Assembly (NCBI GenBank): GCA_017743475.1
Contig: JAGHYV010000039.1
Coordinates: forward strand, 1-43,115
Origin: Roseiflexus sp.
GTDB lineage: Bacteria > Chloroflexota > Chloroflexia > Chloroflexales > Roseiflexaceae
Reading direction: 5' to 3'
DNA length: 43,115 bases
Below, piece by piece: positions 1-7,686 of the stretch. The stretch's first letter is position 1. Every line of letters begins with the position of its first letter. A program made the translations under genes and the position numbers. The notes beneath the pieces are model-generated. The model did no database searches. It had not been told where the DNA came from and was given only the letters and a program-made list of their open reading frames with translations.

Positions 1-56
1 TCCGCGAGGGCGGGCGCACCGTCGGCGCAGGCGTCGTCTCGTCGATTATCGATTAA
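1..56 (+). CDS. tuf: Elongation factor Tu, C-terminal end (partial)
   Basis: Only the last 17 codons and the TAA stop (54-56) are inside the window. The frame beginning at base 3 reads REGGRTVGAGVVSSIID, which is the highly conserved C-terminus of bacterial EF-Tu domain 3. EF-Tu delivers aminoacyl-tRNA to the ribosome as a GTP complex. Its position directly before secE-nusG-rplK-rplA-rplJ-rplL is the common bacterial order. The rest of the gene lies upstream of the window. Confidence 0.93.
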   Translation, partial: REGGRTVGAGVVSSIID

Positions 57-70
57 CGACGCATATAAAT

Positions 71-121
71 CCAGGCGCCTGCTGTGGCCTGACCTTCTTC
101 AGGTCCCGGATGGGCGCCTGG
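71..121 (+). terminator. Hairpin between tuf and secE, probable terminator or processing site
   Basis: A perfect 9-bp outer stem pairs CCAGGCGCC (71-79) with GGCGCCTGG (113-121). An inner 5-bp stem pairs GACCT (91-95) with AGGTC (101-105) around a TCTTC loop. It is followed by TTTAT only, so the U tract is weak. It lies 14 bases after the tuf stop and 30 before secE, so it may lower read-through from tuf rather than fully terminate. Confidence 0.6.
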
Positions 122-151
122 TTTATGTCTCGCCAGTAGAAAGTATGATCA

Positions 152-406
152 ATGACGGTCGTTAAAGACAAAGAAAAAGAGTCGCAGAATCCGCTTGTGC
201 GCGCATTTCAGCAGTCTGTTGTCCAACCACTGCGTGAGTCGCGCGCAGAAATGCGCAAAGTCGTCTGGCCCACGCGCGAGGAGACGATACGTCTGACAAT
301 CGTCGTTATTCTGCTCTCGGCGATTATGAGTGCTATCCTGTTTGCAGCGGATGCTCTCTTCTCATGGCTGCTGCTTCTGCTGCAAAGTGCAGTTGCAAAT
401 CTATAA
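152..406 (+). CDS. secE: Preprotein translocase subunit SecE
   Basis: This 84-residue protein is the small essential SecE subunit that clamps the SecY channel in the cytoplasmic membrane. The sequence has the SecE pattern: a charged amphipathic N-terminal part, the conserved block EMRKVVWPTREET (about residues 33-45), and one C-terminal membrane segment (about 48-80). A single membrane segment is the usual form outside the enterobacteria. ATG at 152 has only a weak upstream purine stretch (AGTAGAAAG). nusG starts 24 bases after the stop, the usual secE-nusG pairing. Confidence 0.95.
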   Translation: MTVVKDKEKESQNPLVRAFQQSVVQPLRESRAEMRKVVWPTREETIRLTIVVILLSAIMSAILFAADALFSWLLLLLQSAVANL

Positions 407-430
407 CGTCTTTCGTAGGCGAGGAAAGCT

Positions 431-1015
431 GTGACAGAAGAGAAAAAAAATCAGGAAACACGAACCGAGTCGGAGATGCGTGATGATGACCGCCGATGGT
501 ATGTCATTCACACCTACTCCGGCTACGAGAACAAAGTAAAACAGAATTTGCTCCATCGTATCGAAACGATGGAGATGCGCGATCAGATTTTCAATGTGAT
601 CGTGCCGACCGAAGAAGAGATTGAAATCAAAAATGGTCAGCGCCGCACTGTCCAGAAAAAGGTCTTTCCTGGATATGTGCTGGTGCAGATGAAAATGAAC
701 GACAACTCGTGGTATGTCGTTCGCAATACTCCAGGCGTGACCAGTTTCGTCGGGCACGGGAATAAGCCGACGCCACTCGAGGAGAGTGAGGTGAAAGCTA
801 TCCTGCGCCAGATGGAGCAGGAAGCGCCTAAGGTGAAGGTGAGCTATCAAGTCGGTCAGGCGGTCAAGATTACGGACGGTCCGTTTACCGACTTTGAGGG
901 AGTCGTGGATGCTATCGACCACGAGCGTGGCCGGGTGCGTGTGCTAGTCTCGTTTTTCGGTCGCGAAGCACCAGTGGAACTGGACTTCCTCCAGGTGACG
1001 CGCCTGGTCGAGTAG
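431..1015 (+). CDS. nusG: Transcription termination/antitermination factor NusG
   Basis: NusG binds the RNA polymerase clamp through its N-terminal NGN domain and contacts Rho or ribosomal protein S10 through its C-terminal KOW domain. The 194-residue product begins with a charged extension, then RRWYVIHTYSGYENKVK (NGN start, about residues 21-37). The VFPGYVLV motif is at about 77-84, and the KOW segment (VKITDGPFTDFEGVVDAID) is near 145-163. The start is GTG at 431, chosen because GAGGAAAG lies 3-10 bases upstream. It sits between secE and rplK as in most bacteria. Confidence 0.97.
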   Translation: MTEEKKNQETRTESEMRDDDRRWYVIHTYSGYENKVKQNLLHRIETMEMRDQIFNVIVPTEEEIEIKNGQRRTVQKKVFPGYVLVQMKMNDNSWYVVRNTPGVTSFVGHGNKPTPLEESEVKAILRQMEQEAPKVKVSYQVGQAVKITDGPFTDFEGVVDAIDHERGRVRVLVSFFGREAPVELDFLQVTRLVE

Positions 1016-1041
1016 TTGTACGTCTATAAAAGGAGCGCTCT

Positions 1042-1467
1042 GTGGCCAAAAAGGTTACCGGAGTTGTCAGGCTGCAACTGCCTGCCGGAAAAGCGACGCC
1101 AGCACCACCGGTCGGTCCCGCATTAGGCGGTTACGGCATCAATATTATGGCGTTCGTGAAGGAGTATAACGAAAAGACTGCTTCACAGGTGGGAAGTGTC
1201 GTTCCAGTCGAAGTGACGATCTATTCGGATCGCTCGTTCACAATTACGCTGAAAACGCCGCCGGCTGCCGACCTACTGCGCAAGGTCGCTGGCATCGAAA
1301 AAGGTTCTGGTATGCCTAATCGCAAGATCGCCGGAACGATCACGAAGAAGCAGTTGCGCCAGGTTGCCGAACAAAAAATGGCGGATTTGAACGCGCTCGA
1401 CATTGAAGCCGCTGAAAAAATCATTGCTGGCACTGCGCGCAGTATGGGGATTAAAATCGTCGATTGA
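1042..1467 (+). CDS. rplK: 50S ribosomal protein L11
   Basis: L11 forms the base of the ribosomal stalk with 23S rRNA of the GTPase-associated centre. The 141-residue length is standard. Recognisable blocks are [19 protein letters not shown] near residues 12-30, the [12 protein letters not shown] segment, and the C-terminal RNA-binding part ending [13 protein letters not shown]. The start is GTG at 1042, preceded by AAAGGAGCGC. It is 26 bases after nusG and 53 before rplA, so it is cotranscribed with rplA. Confidence 0.97.
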   Translation: MAKKVTGVVRLQLPAGKATPAPPVGPALGGYGINIMAFVKEYNEKTASQVGSVVPVEVTIYSDRSFTITLKTPPAADLLRKVAGIEKGSGMPNRKIAGTITKKQLRQVAEQKMADLNALDIEAAEKIIAGTARSMGIKIVD

Positions 1468-1520
1468 GACGCTAATGTGGGAGGGGTTGCCCCCGATAGC
1501 ACCACAAGGAGTTCTGTTGT

Positions 1521-2243
1521 ATGCCACGCCGACACGGTAAAAAGTATCTTGAGGCGCTCAAAAAGATCGACCGGCAGCGTCTCTATACACCGGAAGAAGC
1601 GATCAGACTTCTGAAGGAAACGTCGTTTACAACGTTCGACCCAACAGTCGAGGTCCATCTACGACTCGGTATCGATCCGCGCCATGCCGATCAAACGATC
1701 CGTTCAACGGTTTCGTTGCCGCATGGTACCGGTAAGACGGTTCGCGTGCTGGTGTTCGCTCAGGGCGAGGCGGCTCAGGCTGCGCGTGAAGCTGGGGCAG
1801 ATTTCGTCGGCGCCGATGACCTGATCGCTCGAATCGACAAGGAGAACTTCTTCGATTTCGATATCGCTATCGCCACTCCCGATATGATGGGGAAGGTGGG
1901 TCGCCTGGGACGTAAACTCGGTCCACGCGGGCTGATGCCAAACCCGAAGAGTGGGACGGTCGTGCAACTGGATGATCTTCCGCGCGCGATCCGTGAGGTG
2001 CGGGGTGGACGCGTCGAGTTTCGCAATGATAAGACTGGTCTGCTGCATGTGGCAGTGGGTAAGTTGAGTTTCAGCGAGCAGCAGATCTATGAGAATATCG
2101 CTGCGCTGATGGAGGCGGTGAAGGCTGCCCGTCCATCTGCTGCGAAGGGAACGTATATCAAGAGCGTCACATTCACTAGTACAATGAGTCCGGGCATCCG
2201 GGTCGATCCCTCAGCAGCGCAGGCTATGAAGCCAGCAGTTTAA
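1521..2243 (+). CDS. rplA: 50S ribosomal protein L1
   Basis: L1 binds 23S rRNA at the mobile L1 stalk and helps release deacylated tRNA. In many bacteria it also represses its own rplK-rplA mRNA. The protein has 240 residues and carries the conserved [18 protein letters not shown] motif (about residues 130-147). ATG at 1521 follows ACAAGGAGTTC, a good ribosome binding site. Downstream there is a 226-base leader before rplJ, so rplJ-rplL are under separate control. Confidence 0.97.
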   Translation: MPRRHGKKYLEALKKIDRQRLYTPEEAIRLLKETSFTTFDPTVEVHLRLGIDPRHADQTIRSTVSLPHGTGKTVRVLVFAQGEAAQAAREAGADFVGADDLIARIDKENFFDFDIAIATPDMMGKVGRLGRKLGPRGLMPNPKSGTVVQLDDLPRAIREVRGGRVEFRNDKTGLLHVAVGKLSFSEQQIYENIAALMEAVKAARPSAAKGTYIKSVTFTSTMSPGIRVDPSAAQAMKPAV

Positions 2244-2469
2244 TGATTCGGTCCTGCTCAGCATTTTCCGATAGGGAGGTGCTATCGCGTGTTGTAACGC
2301 TGGGTTCCAGCGAAATATATAAAGCGCCGCAGACAGCGGGTGCGTTTGCTTAATGGCTATGTGCCGCCCGCCGAGGCAGCTTCCCAGGTTGATGCGAATG
2401 TGAGTTCGCGGGTTGCTGCATCTGTGTGCGGCAACCCGCGTTTTTTATCTCTCAGAAAGGGGGTGAACC
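2244..2469 (+). ncRNA. L10 leader region upstream of rplJ (autoregulatory mRNA leader)
   Basis: This 226-base non-coding stretch between rplA and rplJ is where bacteria carry the L10 leader, an mRNA structure bound by L10-(L12)4 to repress rplJL. The location is right, and the segment ends in a textbook intrinsic hairpin (2407-2446) before rplJ, which suits attenuation. I assign the leader from position and the attenuator. I did not confirm the full Rfam L10_leader fold. Confidence 0.7.
2407..2446 (+). terminator. Attenuator hairpin in the rplJ leader
   Basis: CGCGGGTTGC (2407-2416) pairs perfectly with GCAACCCGCG (2431-2440) across a 14-base loop and is followed by TTTTTT (2441-2446). This is a strong intrinsic terminator lying 23 bases before the rplJ start. 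It therefore probably acts as a conditional attenuator controlled by L10 binding upstream. Confidence 0.85.
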
Positions 2470-3030
2470 ATGCCAACTCAGCGCAAAATAGAAACCGTTG
2501 CTGATCTGAAGCAACGTCTCAAGCGGATGCAGGTGACCGTTGTGGCCGATTATCGCGGGCTTTCGGTTGCGGATATGACCGAACTGCGCAAAAAGTTGCG
2601 CGAGAGCGGCGCCGAATTTGTCGTCGCAAAGAATACATTGACCCTGATCGCGGCACGTGAAACGGGTCATGAGGCGATCGAGCCGCTACTGGTGGGACCA
2701 ACGGCGCTGGCGTTCGCATATGACGATGTGCCGAAGTTCGTCAAAGCAATCAATGAGTTCAATCGCGGTCCCAAGAAGATAATCGTGCGCGGCGGACTGG
2801 TCGGTACGATGCTTCTCAATGAGAATGTGCTCGACACTGTCGCCAGTCTGCCGACCAGAGAAGAGGTTCGTGCGCAGGTGCTCGGGGGGCTTGCCGCGCC
2901 GGTTACCGGTCTGGCAGGTATCATCGCCGCGCCAGTCAATGATATTGTCAATCTGCTCGACGCAACGTCGAAGAGCATTCTGTATGCGCTTCAGGCGCGT
3001 ATCGATCAGTTACAGCCGTCCGCATCGTAG
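2470..3030 (+). CDS. rplJ: 50S ribosomal protein L10
   Basis: L10 anchors the L7/L12 dimers to the ribosomal stalk base. The 186-residue product shows the N-terminal L10 block (VVADYRGLSVADMTELRKKL, about residues 24-43) and a C-terminal helix ending YALQARIDQLQPSAS that recruits L12 dimers. It is slightly longer than the usual 165-175 residues because of the tail. ATG at 2470 follows AAAGGGGGTG, a strong ribosome binding site. rplL follows after 86 bases. Confidence 0.96.
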   Translation: MPTQRKIETVADLKQRLKRMQVTVVADYRGLSVADMTELRKKLRESGAEFVVAKNTLTLIAARETGHEAIEPLLVGPTALAFAYDDVPKFVKAINEFNRGPKKIIVRGGLVGTMLLNENVLDTVASLPTREEVRAQVLGGLAAPVTGLAGIIAAPVNDIVNLLDATSKSILYALQARIDQLQPSAS

Positions 3031-3116
3031 TTCATTCTCTCCTGTGCCATGCAGCGAGAGGAAGACGAATCCTGAATACTATGTTTACTACAAGCAGATA
3101 AGGAGTACTACTACCT

Positions 3117-3539
3117 ATGGCAAGCGCAAAGGTCGAAGCAGTCATTGCCAGTATCGAGGCGCTGAACGTCCTTGAACTGGTCGAGTTGAAGAAGGAACTG
3201 GAGTCGCGCTGGGGCGTCACCGCGGCGGCCCCGGTTATGCCAATGGGCGGAATGGTGATGCCAGCAGCAGCAGCGGCGCCCGCCAGTGGTGATGGTGCGG
3301 CTGCGGCAGCGCCCGCCGTCGAGGAGAAGACTGAGTTCGATGTTATTCTGTCGGCAGTTGGTCCGAATAAGATCCAGGTCATTAAGGCAGTGCGCGAACT
3401 AACGAACCTGGGTCTGAAAGAGGCAAAAGACCTGGTCGAAAGCGCGCCGAAGCCAGTGAAGGAAGGGGTGAGCAAGGAAGAGGCGGAAGCCGCAAAGGCG
3501 AAACTGGTCGAGGCTGGGGCAACTGTCGAGATCAAGTAG
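3117..3539 (+). CDS. rplL: 50S ribosomal protein L7/L12
   Basis: L7/L12 is the multicopy stalk protein that recruits translational GTPases. The N-terminal dimerisation domain (about residues 1-33, with [11 protein letters not shown]) is followed by a long Ala/Met/Pro-rich hinge (about 34-68). The conserved C-terminal domain has [20 protein letters not shown] and [20 protein letters not shown]. At 140 residues it is about 20 longer than the E. coli protein, all in the hinge. ATG at 3117 is preceded by AAGGAG. It ends the operon before a strong hairpin. Confidence 0.97.
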   Translation: MASAKVEAVIASIEALNVLELVELKKELESRWGVTAAAPVMPMGGMVMPAAAAAPASGDGAAAAAPAVEEKTEFDVILSAVGPNKIQVIKAVRELTNLGLKEAKDLVESAPKPVKEGVSKEEAEAAKAKLVEAGATVEIK

Positions 3540-3559
3540 TCTTTTCTGCACGAACGCGC

Positions 3560-3593
3560 ACACGGCGTCGCCCCATCCCCGGCGACGCCGTGT
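3560..3593 (+). terminator. Strong hairpin ending the ribosomal protein operon
   Basis: ACACGGCGTCGCC (3560-3572) pairs perfectly with GGCGACGCCGTGT (3581-3593), a 13-bp stem with an 8-base loop, 21 bases after the rplL stop. There is no U tract, so termination may be assisted or the hairpin may protect the 3' end. Bases 3594-3646 hold nothing I recognise. Confidence 0.75.
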
Positions 3594-3646
3594 ATGCTGT
3601 GGAATATCACAACAACACCCGCAATCTAGCATAAGCGTAACAGGCG

Positions 3647-3871
3647 TTACCAGCGTTTGGACGACGGTGAGCATGTAGTGGGTGACGCACTGAGCGGCGC
3701 AATCGACGCCCGAATCCTGTTCACAACGATCTGATGATGCGAACCATGCTGTGCTTCCCAGGTAGGAATACCAGCGGTGCGTTCAAGTTTGATTGCACCG
3801 ATGCGTAGCAATGCCTCCAGGTCATCGCCGTCGGGCGTATGTGGGTCGGACTCGCTGTCACCTCCAGTCAC
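3647..3871 (-). pseudogene. Possible out-of-frame C-terminal end of cysS
   Basis: This 74-codon reading frame begins with a GTG whose last bases are part of the cysS stop (GTGA overlap). Read as a continuation of cysS in the -1 frame, it supplies roughly 80 more residues. That would bring CysRS from 401 to about 475-480 residues, near the usual bacterial length of about 460. The segment IKLERTAGIPTWE loosely resembles the conserved CysRS C-terminal IxLEDTPxGTxW block. Codon choice in this frame is ordinary for the window. It could be a real frameshift, a sequencing error, or a small coupled gene of unknown function. Confidence 0.4.
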
Positions 3872-5073
3872 GTCGCCGCCCAGAAGCCAAAAACATTCGC
3901 CATATTACGGAGCGCGGATTGGGCAGCGCTCACATCGTACCCTGACGAAGCCGCTTCGAGAATGGCGCCGCTCAGAGCGCTAATCTGCGCGAGCGCCTTC
4001 GGCGTATCGAGGTCATCATCAAGCGCAGCAAAGTATGCCTGGCGGAACGGTTCCGGATTCAGCTGCTCGCCTCTGGGATCGCCCTGTACTGCCAGTGCTG
4101 CTCTGAGTTGTCCAACCTTCTGTTCCACCTGCGGTACGTCGGATCGCACATACTCGAAATCGTCACGGTAGGGGAACGAGAGCAGATACCAGCGAAGTGC
4201 ATCGGCGCTGTGCTGCCTGAGCGCATCCTTGATAAACACTAGATTTCCGAGCGACTTGCTCATCTTCTGACCGTCGAGCCATGCTAGCCCTCCGTGAACC
4301 CAGAAGCGGACAAAGGGACGTTTGCCAGTATACGGTTCACTCTGCACAATTTCGGAAGGATGGTGCGGGAAGATCAGATCGCGCCCGCCGCCATGAATGT
4401 CGAGTTGCGGACCGAGATAGCGAGTTGCCATTGCCGTACACTCAATATGCCATCCGGGACGTCCCCTTCCCCATGGGCTGGGCCAGGTTGGTTCGCCCGG
4501 ACGACTGCGCTGCCAGAGCACAAAATCGAGCGGATCGTCTTTGAGCGGGTCGTTCGGATTGTTGCCGCGTTCGTTCGCCAGCGCAAGCAGTTCCTCATAT
4601 CCGCTCACCCGCGCCATTGCTCCATAGTTCGGTTCGGTTGAGACGTCGAAATAGACATTCCCATTCCGCACGTAGGCATGCCCCAGTTCGATCAATCGTT
4701 CGATGATCAGGATCATTGTGGCGATTTCTTCCGAAGCCTTTGGGAAGAAATCTGGAGGGATCAGGTTGAGTGCGCGACAGTCTTTGACGAACTGCTCCGT
4801 CTCACGACGCGCCAGTTCGTCCCACGGGATGCCGTCACGCGCAGCGCGCTCGAACAATGGGTCATCAACGTCGGTGATATTCTGACAGTAGCGAACTGTA
4901 CCGCCGCAGTGACGAATATAGCGGATGAGCACATCGAAGATCAGAAACGTATGGGCGTGACCAACGTGCGTAGTATCGTAGGGAGTGACGCCGCAGACGT
5001 AAAGCGTGAGCGGGCGGTCGCGCGGGATGAGCAACTCGGCTTTCTGTCCGCGCAGGGTGTCGAATAACCACAT
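3868..5073 (-). CDS. cysS: Cysteinyl-tRNA synthetase, apparently short at the C-terminus
   Basis: This class I synthetase charges tRNA-Cys. From ATG 5073 (MWLFDTLRG) it gives 401 residues. Zinc ligands fit C27, C212, H237 and E241. The HIGH-type motif is HVGH (36-39) and the KMSKS loop is at 270-274. The upstream in-frame extension is not CysRS-like; AGGAGG lies 12 bases before ATG 5073, an unusually long spacing. The protein ends at FGFWAAT, before the anticodon-binding C-terminus normally present. That missing part may be encoded in the -1 frame just downstream (3647-3871). It lies divergent to a glycosyltransferase gene. Confidence 0.9.
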   Translation of the reverse strand: MWLFDTLRGQKAELLIPRDRPLTLYVCGVTPYDTTHVGHAHTFLIFDVLIRYIRHCGGTVRYCQNITDVDDPLFERAARDGIPWDELARRETEQFVKDCRALNLIPPDFFPKASEEIATMILIIERLIELGHAYVRNGNVYFDVSTEPNYGAMARVSGYEELLALANERGNNPNDPLKDDPLDFVLWQRSRPGEPTWPSPWGRGRPGWHIECTAMATRYLGPQLDIHGGGRDLIFPHHPSEIVQSEPYTGKRPFVRFWVHGGLAWLDGQKMSKSLGNLVFIKDALRQHSADALRWYLLSFPYRDDFEYVRSDVPQVEQKVGQLRAALAVQGDPRGEQLNPEPFRQAYFAALDDDLDTPKALAQISALSGAILEAASSGYDVSAAQSALRNMANVFGFWAAT

Positions 5074-5143
5074 GATTAAGCATGTCCTCCTGAACTGGGA
5101 CGAGGGATGCGATAGAACCAGGTGTGGAAGCAGCACTGGTTGT

Positions 5144-5152
5144 ATTATAGCA
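5144..5152 (-). promoter_or_regulatory. Extended -10 element for cysS
   Basis: On the minus strand the sequence reads TGCTATAAT, a perfect TGn plus TATAAT extended -10, about 70 bases before the cysS start. No convincing -35 is visible. The 141-base gap to the divergent glycosyltransferase start (5215) holds no other recognised element. Confidence 0.6.
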
Positions 5153-5214
5153 CAGGGGCGCGTGCATTACAGAGAGACGCAGGCGCCCTGCACGCAATTA
5201 CATCGAGCGACCCA

Positions 5215-6327
5215 ATGCATACAGGCATTGATATCAGCCGGATAGCAACAACGGTGCGCACTGGTACGGAGCAGTACACCTGCGAAGTGCTGGCGGCGAT
5301 TGCCCGGCGTGACACGACCAATACCTACACGCTATACTGTCACCGCCTGCCGACGACGCTGCCGCCGATCGGCGCGAACATGAGTGTGCGTTGCATCCCG
5401 CTGCCGCGCCTCTGGACGCACGTGCGTCTCTCGGTCGAAGTGCTGCGCCATGCACCAGATGTGCTGTTCATCCCGGCGCATGTGCTGCCACTCGGCGCGC
5501 CTCTCGTTCGCCGGATGCGCACTGTTGTGACAATCCACGACCTGGGGTACCTCCGGTATCCCGAAGCGCATACCACTGCGCAACGGCTCTACCTGCGCCT
5601 CTCGACGGTCTGGAGCGCACGCGCTGCTAGCCATCTCATTGCAGTCTCAGCGGCGACACGCAATGATCTTGTGCGTCTGGCAAAGGTATCGCCCGCCAGA
5701 GTGACCGTTGTGCATCACGGCGTGGCGGATCGCTTTCACCAGCCGGTTGTCGATCTGGAACGCGCCAGGAAGATCGCTGGCGGGAATGAACCGTACTTTC
5801 TGTATGTTGGAACGGTGCAACCACGCAAGAACCTGGAACGGGTCATCGAGGCATTCGCCAATGCAAGCGCGCAACTGACCAACCAGGGGCGAACGCCGGT
5901 GCTGGTGATTGTCGGCAAGCGCGGCTGGTTGAGCGAACGGATCGCACAACGCGCAGCCACGCTGGGCATCGCGGATCGCGTGCGGTTTGTCGGGTATGTG
6001 GCGGATGAAGACCTGCCGGCGCTCTATCGCGCATCGCTGGCGTTCGTCTTCCCGTCGCTGTACGAGGGGTTCGGCATGCCAGTGCTCGAAGCGATGGCGT
6101 GTGGCACACCGGTGCTGACCTCGAACAGTTCGTCGCTGCCCGAAGTCGCCGGGGATGCGGCGCTGCTGGTTGATCCGCACGACACCGGAGCGATTGCAGC
6201 AGGAATGGTTCGCCTGGCATGTGATCAAGCGCTGCGCGAGGAGTTGCAACAGCGCGGTTATTGGCGTGCAGCGCAGTTCACATGGGATCGATGCGCTGAA
6301 GAGACATTGCGCGTTTTGTATAGTTAG
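5215..6327 (+). CDS. GT4-family glycosyltransferase
   Basis: The protein is predicted to transfer a sugar from a nucleotide-sugar donor with a retaining GT-B fold (Glycos_transf_1). ATG 5215 ([21 protein letters not shown]) is chosen because the fold starts there; further upstream codons are not family-like. It has 370 residues. Motifs include [10 protein letters not shown] in the N-terminal Rossmann domain, the donor-domain start [18 protein letters not shown], and the EX7E region [19 protein letters not shown]. No signal peptide or membrane segment is seen. The MFS gene follows 11 bases later, so the two are probably cotranscribed. Acceptor and product are unknown. Confidence 0.88.
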   Translation: MHTGIDISRIATTVRTGTEQYTCEVLAAIARRDTTNTYTLYCHRLPTTLPPIGANMSVRCIPLPRLWTHVRLSVEVLRHAPDVLFIPAHVLPLGAPLVRRMRTVVTIHDLGYLRYPEAHTTAQRLYLRLSTVWSARAASHLIAVSAATRNDLVRLAKVSPARVTVVHHGVADRFHQPVVDLERARKIAGGNEPYFLYVGTVQPRKNLERVIEAFANASAQLTNQGRTPVLVIVGKRGWLSERIAQRAATLGIADRVRFVGYVADEDLPALYRASLAFVFPSLYEGFGMPVLEAMACGTPVLTSNSSSLPEVAGDAALLVDPHDTGAIAAGMVRLACDQALREELQQRGYWRAAQFTWDRCAEETLRVLYS

Positions 6328-6338
6328 AAGGAGGATGT

Positions 6339-7574
6339 GTGTTTTCGTTTGCCGCCCGCGCCCGCGCGACGATTGCGCGGATTTCGCCACAGGTGTGGCG
6401 CGTGCTGACGCACAGTTTGCTCTTCGGGCTGGCTGGCAGCATTGCCGATCTGCTCTTCAATTTCTATCTGGTAAGCCTGGGGTATGGGGCCGACACTGCC
6501 GGATTGATGGCGACTGTCTATCGCGGCGCAGGGGCAATGCTCGGTCTCCCGCTCGGCATCCTGATCGACCGGTTTGGTGCACGAGCGTTGCTGGTGGTGG
6601 GCGCTATCGGTTTCGGTATCGCATATGCGCTGGTGTTGATGGTATCGCAACTTTGGGCGCTGATCCTGTTTGTCTTTCTGGCTGGTGCAGCAAATGTTCT
6701 AACACTTACGGCAGTCGTGCCGCTGCTTACCGGGATCACCGACGAAGAGGAGCGGGCGGCAGTATTTGGCATGAATGCGTCAGCTGGACTGATCATTGGT
6801 CTGGTTGGGAGCGGTGTAGGCGGATTGCTTCCCGGAACGGCAGCACTCTTCCTGGGAGTGGCGACAAACGATACTGCCGCTTACCGGATGGCGCTGTCAA
6901 TCGTGGTTGTGCTGAGTTGTCTCTCGGCGCTGCCGGTGTTGATCGGATTCCGCCCCAGGCAGTTAGTGTTCTCACCGGCGCCCCTTGTAGCAGTACCCCA
7001 ACGACACATACCGCCGATGCGCCTGGTGCGCTTTGCACTTCCTTCGCTCCTGCTCGGCATCGGCGGTGGGTTGTTCCTGCCATTCCAGAATCTCTTCTTT
7101 CGCACTGTCTTCGGACTGAACGACGCAGTCGTTGGTGTGATGCTGGCGATGGGCGCACTGGGCATGGGGCTTGGTGCGCTGATGGGTGCGCCAGTAGCTG
7201 CTCGTCTGGGGTTGCGCCGGGCTGCCAGCGCCCTGCGCTTTGGGGTGGTATTCGCTGTGGCGCTGATGTTCGCGCCAGTATTGCCAGTGGTAGTTGTGGG
7301 GTACATGTTGCGCGGCGCTTTCGTTGCAGCCAGTTATCCGTTGAATGATGCGCTAGTGATGCAGTTGACCCCATTACGGCAACGCGGTATTGCTACCAGT
7401 CTTATGAGTGTCCTCTGGTCACTCGGCTGGTCGGCATCGGCGTGGATCAGCGGGCAGATTCAGGTTCACTACGGCTTTACGCCGGTGCTCGCCGCATCGC
7501 TTGTGGCGTATGCGCTCTCAGCTTGGACGATCTGGACGATACGGGAGAGGGAGGGTCAGAACGTTGCACGCTGA
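6339..7574 (+). CDS. MFS-type transporter
   Basis: This 411-residue integral membrane protein has about 12 hydrophobic segments in two halves, as in the major facilitator superfamily. The motif-A-like loop GILIDRFGARALLVVG (about residues 70-85) follows the second segment of the first half, and a matching GAPVAARLGLRRA loop occurs in the second half. The start is GTG 6339 with AGAAGGAGG just upstream. It lies 11 bases after a GT4 gene. The substrate cannot be told from sequence. Confidence 0.85.
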   Translation: MFSFAARARATIARISPQVWRVLTHSLLFGLAGSIADLLFNFYLVSLGYGADTAGLMATVYRGAGAMLGLPLGILIDRFGARALLVVGAIGFGIAYALVLMVSQLWALILFVFLAGAANVLTLTAVVPLLTGITDEEERAAVFGMNASAGLIIGLVGSGVGGLLPGTAALFLGVATNDTAAYRMALSIVVVLSCLSALPVLIGFRPRQLVFSPAPLVAVPQRHIPPMRLVRFALPSLLLGIGGGLFLPFQNLFFRTVFGLNDAVVGVMLAMGALGMGLGALMGAPVAARLGLRRAASALRFGVVFAVALMFAPVLPVVVVGYMLRGAFVAASYPLNDALVMQLTPLRQRGIATSLMSVLWSLGWSASAWISGQIQVHYGFTPVLAASLVAYALSAWTIWTIREREGQNVAR

Positions 7575-7686
7575 ACGGTGGGTGTTGAATGTTGAAACGT
7601 TGACTGTTGAATGGTGGGTGTTGAACGTTGAAACGTTGACTGTTGAACGGCGGAACGTTGAACAGTGGAAGGTTGAACGTGCAACA
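7564..7686 (+). repeat. GTTGAAC heptamer array with a 36-bp tandem repeat
   Basis: The gap between the converging MFS and miaA genes is filled by degenerate 7-8 base units around GTTGAAC/GTTGAAT. Within it a 36-base unit starting GTGGGTGTTGAA is tandemly duplicated (starts at 7578 and 7614) with only T/C differences at the heptamer ends. The array runs into the 3' end of the MFS gene. No gene or clear terminator is seen. Confidence 0.85.

Noticed and set aside
57-151. tRNA-Trp between tuf and secE
   Set aside because: The hairpins in this gap do not form a cloverleaf and no CCA-type acceptor stem or anticodon loop is visible.
401-922. 173-codon frame antisense to nusG
   Set aside because: NusG is certain on the + strand; the antisense frame shows no conserved features or start signal.
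6155-7348. 397-codon + frame overlapping the GT4 and MFS genes
   Set aside because: It is a shadow in a different frame of two well-supported genes, with Arg/Cys/Ser-rich nonsense composition.
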